Origin: JAYWAM01 sp043782425 | GTDB taxonomy: Bacteria; Pseudomonadota; Gammaproteobacteria; Burkholderiales; Usitatibacteraceae | Assembly: GCA_043782425.1 (NCBI GenBank) | Contig: JAYWAM010000205.1 | Span: 1 to 36,452, forward strand | Direction: 5' to 3' | DNA length: 36,452 nucleotides | In this document: in pieces, positions 32,977 to 36,452 of the stretch | How positions within the stretch are numbered: position 1 is the first letter of the stretch | How the letters are laid out: every line of letters starts with the position of its first letter | Position numbers and translations under genes: made by a program | Notes under the pieces: model-generated | The model's input: only the letters and a program-made list of their open reading frames with translations | Database searches by the model: none | Told to the model about the DNA's origin: nothing

Positions 32977-33336
32977 ATGCATTGCTACAACCATCCCGAA
33001 AAAGATGCTGTCGGAATCTGCAAATCATGCGGCAGAGCCATTTGTCACAACTGCACCACAGAAGTAGAGAAGGCCATAGCCTGCAAGGAACGGTGCGAAT
33101 CCGATGTTGCGGCCATGTTGTCGATAAACCGGAACGCACTTCAATACGCAAAAAGTGCAAAACAAGCCCGCTATCTTGTCCCCACACTGTTTATCGTGGT
33201 TGGCGTCATGCTCATAACTTTGGGGCTTACTTACAGTGAAATAGACTTTGCCGTTGTTGCGGGTGGCATCGTGGTTGCAATCGGCATCGCCCTCTTAATT
33301 ATCCAACACAAAATGGCAAAGGGAATCAAAGCGTGA
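32977..33336 (+). CDS. B-box-type zinc finger membrane protein
   Basis: A 119-residue protein. The N-terminus MHCYNHPEKDAVGICKSCG, followed by AICHNC and IACKERCES, has six Cys and one His arranged like a B-box zinc finger. Two hydrophobic helices follow (about 68-87 and 91-110). I know small proteins of this layout from gene cassettes and accessory regions, but the function is unknown. The start is the first Met of the zinc motif. The stop overlaps the next attC-like site. Confidence 0.75.
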   Translation: MHCYNHPEKDAVGICKSCGRAICHNCTTEVEKAIACKERCESDVAAMLSINRNALQYAKSAKQARYLVPTLFIVVGVMLITLGLTYSEIDFAVVAGGIVVAIGIALLIIQHKMAKGIKA

Positions 33337-33427
33337 TGCCTCACTTCGCGCTCGAGGCCGACGTGGTGAGGCGGTGCGCCGTTTCCTGTTGTGTTCGTAC
33401 CCCGCGCGGCTAAGCGCAACGTTATGC
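33331..33427 (+). repeat. attC-like site 3
   Basis: The 97-base palindromic stretch ends AACGTTATGC, the same right core (GTTATGC) as in Vibrio cholerae repeats, and contains a TGTTGTGTTCG segment also reminiscent of them. The left core GCGTGAT is degenerate. The ATG of the next gene is inside the right core, as in many cassettes. Confidence 0.5.
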
Positions 33428-33768
33428 AGCTTAATACTCCAAGCCCTGACGACGCGCTTCAATGGTTCACTTCGCTGCCGCAGCTTGCACGTGGAGCTTT
33501 CTTGTCGGCGCTTTCTCACAACCTGACGGTTGCGGCTCGGAGTTTCTTCAATGCGCTTGAACCCGCGAAATCTGACGCAGTTCGCGCCCGCGTGGTGAAC
33601 GAATTGCTACATCAAGTCACCGGATACCTTCTTCATATTCATGCGGGAGACGAAGACACAACGTGGGCGCCCTTTGTCACGAAGCGCCTGCTTGAGCAGA
33701 ACGATCCTGGAATACGGCTGCAAGTGCACCAAGCCTGGCACTATGCCGCAAAGGTGACGCATGCATAA
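33424..33768 (+). CDS. Hypothetical protein (gene-cassette type)
   Basis: A 114-residue, mainly helical soluble protein from MQLNTPSPDDALQWF to WHYAAKVTHA. No known motif is visible. The start codon lies inside the right core (GTTATGC) of attC-like site 3 and the stop TAA inside the left core of site 4, so the gene fills its cassette exactly. An ATG 33 bases upstream is in the palindrome and is less likely. Confidence 0.7.
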   Translation: MQLNTPSPDDALQWFTSLPQLARGAFLSALSHNLTVAARSFFNALEPAKSDAVRARVVNELLHQVTGYLLHIHAGDEDTTWAPFVTKRLLEQNDPGIRLQVHQAWHYAAKVTHA

Positions 33769-33841
33769 CGCGTCGCTCGAGCGCGCCCCTTCTGTCGCGG
33801 GACGCTTCAACAGCGGCGCGCCACATAGTGCGGCGTTGGGC
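33763..33841 (+). repeat. attC-like site 4 (best in the array)
   Basis: GCATAAC opens and GTTGGGC, a full match to GTTRRRY, closes a 79-base element. Inside, GCGCGCC pairs with GGCGCGC, and AACGC with GCGTT at the outer stem. The left half (CGTCGCTCGAGCG) resembles many environmental attC sites. Size and layout are right for an integron recombination site. Confidence 0.65.
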
Positions 33842-33854
33842 GTCATAGTCAGAT

Positions 33855-34520
33855 ATGAAACTAGCCGAAATATTTTTTATTGCACTTACTGTTACGGCAT
33901 GTTCTGGAAAGCCGTATGTTGTAAAGCCTGAGCTTCAGTCGTCTGATGCAATCCGTTCACACCAATTATTCGTTGTCAATCATGGATGGCATACTGGACT
34001 TATTATTCCGGCAAAATACTTAAACAAAACCATTCCAGAACTCAAGCAGCGCTTTGGTGATGTGGCCTACTATGAAATCGGTTGGGGTGATAAAGGGTTT
34101 TATCAGGCACAGGAAGTAACGACCAAGCTAACCTTGCAAGCAATGTTCTGGTCTGAAGGTGTCGTCATGCACGTGGTTGCAGTTCCGGGCGCTCCCAATG
34201 AATATTTTGGGCAAAGTGAAGTTATCAGTTCCTGCCTTGCTGATGAGCAGATTTTTTCTCTCACTACGTTTGTGTCAACGAGCTTTGCTCATGATTCTCA
34301 AGGGCATGTAGTCGCCCTCAACCGAGGTATCTACGGCAATAGCCAGTTCTATGATGGTGTAGGTAGCTATTATTTGCTGAACACCTGCAACAAATGGACA
34401 GCTAAAGGATTGCAGAGCGCCGGAGTGGACATATCCCCTTCTGTTTCACTGACAGCGGGAAGCGTTATGCGCGCTATGCGAGTGCTTCGGCAAGAATGCA
34501 CGTTGACGCCCAACGAGTAA
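33855..34520 (+). CDS. DUF2459/TIGR02117 family lipoprotein
   Basis: A 221-residue protein with a lipoprotein leader; LTVTAC puts the lipidated Cys at residue 16. The family block VVNHGWHTGLIIPAK is followed by YYEIGWGDKGFYQAQEV, ending in YYLLNTCNKWTAKGLQSAG. The conserved His, Asp and Cys suggest a papain-like (NlpC/P60-type) fold, by inference. Function unknown. It begins 14 bases after attC-like site 4 and ends six bases after the GCCCAAC of site 5. Confidence 0.85.
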   Translation: MKLAEIFFIALTVTACSGKPYVVKPELQSSDAIRSHQLFVVNHGWHTGLIIPAKYLNKTIPELKQRFGDVAYYEIGWGDKGFYQAQEVTTKLTLQAMFWSEGVVMHVVAVPGAPNEYFGQSEVISSCLADEQIFSLTTFVSTSFAHDSQGHVVALNRGIYGNSQFYDGVGSYYLLNTCNKWTAKGLQSAGVDISPSVSLTAGSVMRAMRVLRQECTLTPNE

Positions 34521-34753
34521 AGTAGATTGTGATCGCGAGTGCGCTGCTAGTTTGACTCGAAATGGGCGGGAATGGGGGTGAATTTTGTGACTTCATCTGC
34601 TTCATCCTCATGCTAAAGTGCGGAAAAATCCCTTTCGGGGTGAGGATGAGTTATGCCATTCAATCAGCTAGCTGAAGGCGGTTTCTCCACGATAGCGGCT
34701 TCACTCCACCGGGCGCGCGCAGATAACGCGCACCGGTTAGCGGCGCGTTAGCC
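34508..34753 (+). repeat. attC-like site 5, enlarged
   Basis: GCCCAAC, a perfect RYYYAAC, stands at 34508-34514 and GTTAGCC, one mismatch from GTTRRRY, at 34747-34753. The 246-base distance exceeds usual attC sites (about 55-145). A hairpin CATCCTCA ... TGAGGATG around 34607-34648 lies inside, suggesting an insertion into the variable loop. No gene is seen. Confidence 0.4.
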
Positions 34754-34762
34754 ATTTGAATC

Positions 34763-35179
34763 GTGGAAATCATCGCCGAAATCATTATTCAGATCGTATG
34801 GTGGATAATTCAATTCCTTGGCGAGTTGTTGCTTCAGGTATTCAGCGAGTTGATCGCCGAGCTAATCGGTCGCAGTGTGAAAGAACCATTTCGTCGTCCC
34901 GAACCAATTCATCCGTGGCTGGCCGCAATCGGTTACGGCATTTTTGGCGCAATAGCTGGAGCTATCAGCCTTTGGGTGCTGCCCTCGCTGTTCATTTCTG
35001 CGCAGTGGCTACGTATCGTCAATCTAATAGTCACCCCATTAGTAGCAGGCCTCATGATGGAGCGGCTGGGTGCATGGCGCGAAAGGAAAGACCAAGAAAC
35101 AATACGGCTCGACACATTTGCCTACGGTTTCGTTTTTGCCCTATCAATGGCTCTCGTGAGGTTCACGTGGGGGCATTAG
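34763..35179 (+). CDS. Small membrane protein (gene-cassette type)
   Basis: A 138-residue protein from a GTG start ten bases after the GTTAGCC core. An amphipathic N-terminal helix (EIIAEIIIQIVWWIIQFLGE) is followed by three membrane segments including WLAAIGYGIFGAIAGAISLW. I do not recognise the family. A longer overlapping frame nearby has the composition of an accidental read. The stop TAG is directly before the GGCTAAC of the next core pair. Confidence 0.7.
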   Translation: MEIIAEIIIQIVWWIIQFLGELLLQVFSELIAELIGRSVKEPFRRPEPIHPWLAAIGYGIFGAIAGAISLWVLPSLFISAQWLRIVNLIVTPLVAGLMMERLGAWRERKDQETIRLDTFAYGFVFALSMALVRFTWGH

Positions 35180-35202
35180 GGCTAACCCATCTTAAGTTAG
35201 GC
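35180..35202 (+). repeat. attC core pair with deleted middle (site 6)
   Basis: GGCTAAC and GTTAGGC (a perfect GTTRRRY) face each other only nine bases apart. They look like the two ends of an attC whose hairpin has been lost. They separate two cassette-like genes. Confidence 0.45.
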
Positions 35203-35222
35203 TTCCGAGGAGGAGATGCAGA

Positions 35223-35540
35223 GTGTCTTCTGAAAAACAATTCGAGCAGCTCACCAAACATCTGACAGAAAACAAGGATGTGGTTTCAAGTCAAATGTTT
35301 GGTAAGCAATGTTTAAAAGTAAAAGGCAAAGCATTTTTGGCGCTGCATAAGGAGTTGCTCGTGTTTAAACTGTCTGGCGACGCCCACAAGAAAGCCCTGT
35401 CTCAAAAAGGCGCGGTGCTCTGGGATCCTTCTGGCAAAGGCCGACCCATGAAAGAGTGGGTTGCTATCCCGGCTGAAAATCTGAGCAATGCCAAAGTGCT
35501 TGCCAATCACGCCTTGGGTTATGTTGCAGAGTCAGCCTAA
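35223..35540 (+). CDS. TfoX N-terminal domain-like protein
   Basis: A 105-residue protein from GTG 35223, with GGAGGAG nine bases upstream. The segment VVSSQMFGKQCLKVKGKAFLAL and KLSGDAHKKAL resemble the TfoX/Sxy N-terminal domain (MFGGxxxxxxGKxFA). The ending WVAIPAE also fits. TfoX proteins act in competence regulation, but stand-alone N-domains are of unknown function. The stop TAA is in a perfect GCCTAAC core. An alternative is the related YjbR/MmcQ-like fold. Confidence 0.72.
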   Translation: MSSEKQFEQLTKHLTENKDVVSSQMFGKQCLKVKGKAFLALHKELLVFKLSGDAHKKALSQKGAVLWDPSGKGRPMKEWVAIPAENLSNAKVLANHALGYVAESA

Positions 35541-35623
35541 CGTGGCGTACGAGAGCGACTCGCCAAGAAACTTTCTCTTTGCCCACAATCAACGGCGCGC
35601 GCGCCTCAACTTCGACGTAAGAT
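35535..35623 (+). repeat. attC-like site 7 (right core degenerate)
   Basis: GCCTAAC at 35535-35541 is a perfect RYYYAAC containing the TfoX-like gene's stop. At the far end ACGTAAGAT pairs partly with it. The middle holds GGCGCGCGCGCC. The LysE start follows eight bases later. Confidence 0.4.
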
Positions 35624-35630
35624 TGCACAA

Positions 35631-36257
35631 ATGCTCACCACCCTTCTGACCGTCGCTCTACTCCACTGGATTGTCCTCGTTACGCCAGGCGCCAACGTGC
35701 TTCTTGTATCTCAACTCGCAGCGAGTGGCCATCGCAGAAGCGCTTGCTTTGCCGGCTTAGGCGTAACCATCGTGGCAGTCACTTGGGCAATGCTCGCCAT
35801 ACTCGGGGTAAACGCACTGTTCACCGCACTCCCGAAGCTGCGCCTCGCCTTGCAAGTAGCCGGTGGCATCTATCTTTGTTACGTCGCGCTTCGTTTGTGG
35901 CGCTCGGGCGCTTCCGCAAAAGGCGCGCAGAGCGAGATGCTCGCGCCATGGGCGGCATTTCGACTCGGCTTCCTTACGAACATCATGAATCCGAAGTCTG
36001 CTTTGTTCTTCGGCAGCGTCTTCGCAACGGCGCTCCCCCCAGAGTCCAGCACATCATTGCTGGTCGCAGCCACAGCCTTGGTGTTCGTGAACGCCCTGTG
36101 CTGGCACACCTTTCTTGCAGTGGCCTTCTCCCACCAGCGCGTCCAAGCAGCCTACTCCCGGCAGCGACGCCTCCTGAACCGGGTTGCGGGCACATTTGTT
36201 GGCGCGTTTGGCGTTCGCCTTTTAGCCGCCACCGCCAACGAAGTACGGTCACGCTGA
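35631..36257 (+). CDS. LysE/RhtB-family exporter
   Basis: A 208-residue inner-membrane exporter with six predicted helices. The N-terminal LLHWIVLVTPGANVLLVSQL and the GFLTNIMNPKSALFFGSVF motif identify the RhtB branch. It is distinct from the LysE gene at 19548. The substrate (homoserine, threonine or other small metabolite) is unknown. It lies after attC-like site 7 and would be the last cassette in view. Confidence 0.9.
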   Translation: MLTTLLTVALLHWIVLVTPGANVLLVSQLAASGHRRSACFAGLGVTIVAVTWAMLAILGVNALFTALPKLRLALQVAGGIYLCYVALRLWRSGASAKGAQSEMLAPWAAFRLGFLTNIMNPKSALFFGSVFATALPPESSTSLLVAATALVFVNALCWHTFLAVAFSHQRVQAAYSRQRRLLNRVAGTFVGAFGVRLLAATANEVRSR

Positions 36258-36322
36258 GTGTGGCGCATAGGGTGCAACCCAAACGTTCCAGAGTGACGCG
36301 TGAACAAGCGCCTTGCTTTGTG

Positions 36323-36358
36323 CACAAGCAGGGTCACAAGCAGGGTCACAAGCAGGGT
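36323..36358. repeat. Three tandem copies of a 12 bp unit
   Basis: CACAAGCAGGGT is repeated three times without change, followed by CAC. It lies 42 bases before the RAYT start. The AGGGTCA part resembles the REP-like GGGTCAG cores. Confidence 0.8.
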
Positions 36359-36399
36359 CACGTCTTCCATTTTGCGTCTCAATGCAGTAAACTGCGCTC

Positions 36400-36452
36400 A
36401 TGGCCCGTCCCCTGCGAATCGAGTTTCCCGGCGCTGTCTACCATGTGACGTC
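36400..36452 (+). CDS. REP-associated tyrosine transposase (RAYT, Y1_Tnp), first 17 codons
   Basis: The frame reads MARPLRIEFPGAVYHVTS up to the window edge. This is the near-universal N-terminus of RAYT (TnpA_REP, IS200/IS605-like) transposases, which act as single-strand DNA transposases on REP sequences. Only this fragment is visible, so catalytic His-x-His and Tyr cannot be checked. Confidence 0.85.
   Translation, partial: MARPLRIEFPGAVYHVT

Noticed and set aside
34756..35265. 169-residue plus-strand frame overlapping the cassette membrane protein
   Set aside because: Arg/Ser/His-rich composition typical of a shifted frame; the overlapping 138-residue hydrophobic frame is better and fits the cassette borders.
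36323..36358. CRISPR-like repeat array
   Set aside because: The 12 bp units are contiguous with no spacers and no cas genes are present.
35744..36448. 234-residue frame overlapping the second LysE gene
   Set aside because: Low-information Arg/Pro/Ser-rich sequence in the wrong frame of a certain exporter gene, reading on through the tandem repeats.

Overview
This window comes from a betaproteobacterial chromosome, most likely of the Nitrosomonadales (Gallionella, Sideroxydans or Sulfuricella type). That placement is inferred from gene order and from how the housekeeping proteins read; no database search was possible. The left 15 kb is conserved core. It holds the start of a Tat-exported TRAP transporter binding protein on the minus strand. 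Then comes a tight plus-strand block glyA-nrdR-ribD-ribE-ribB(A)-ribH-nusB-thiL-pgpA-GDPD, covering one-carbon metabolism, ribonucleotide reductase control, riboflavin and thiamine cofactors, antitermination and phospholipid turnover. It is followed by a rubrerythrin / Fe-S oxidoreductase / DUF3501 oxidative-stress module, an orphan ParA ATPase, and rpsO-pnp with clear promoter and terminators. Most core genes overlap by 1-14 bases. The two wider breaks, before ribB and before thiL, are each filled by a small palindromic mobile element.

From about 15.2 kb the character changes to accessory DNA: an ISL3-type transposase tail, a BrnT/BrnA toxin-antitoxin pair, a phosphoesterase and three GNAT acetyltransferases. 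A minus-strand group follows (LysE exporter, PaiB-like regulator, SPFH lipoprotein, threonine dehydratase-like enzyme, K+ channel-like protein, DUF3052, a truncated serine hydrolase and a membrane protein). Then come a Tat-exported HAD dehalogenase-like protein, an ECF sigma factor with an anti-sigma/DsrE fusion, an M13 peptidase and a GlxA-type AraC regulator.

From about 31.4 to 36.3 kb there are eight small genes, all on the plus strand. Between them lie short imperfect palindromes with integron-like ends (RYYYAAC ... GTTRRRY), often with the upstream stop codon inside the left core. I read this as a gene-cassette array without an integrase in view (a CALIN). One cassette gene is split by a single in-frame stop between its membrane part and a C-terminal zinc ribbon. 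The window ends in the first 17 codons of a REP-associated tyrosine transposase (RAYT).

Three full copies and one degraded copy of a roughly 150 bp MITE-like palindrome, one 143 bp element with 27 bp perfect ends, and two GTAGGG...CCCTAC palindromes are spread through both halves. The most interesting items are the cassette array, the anti-sigma/DsrE fusion with a MITE against the sigma start codon, and the repeat families.
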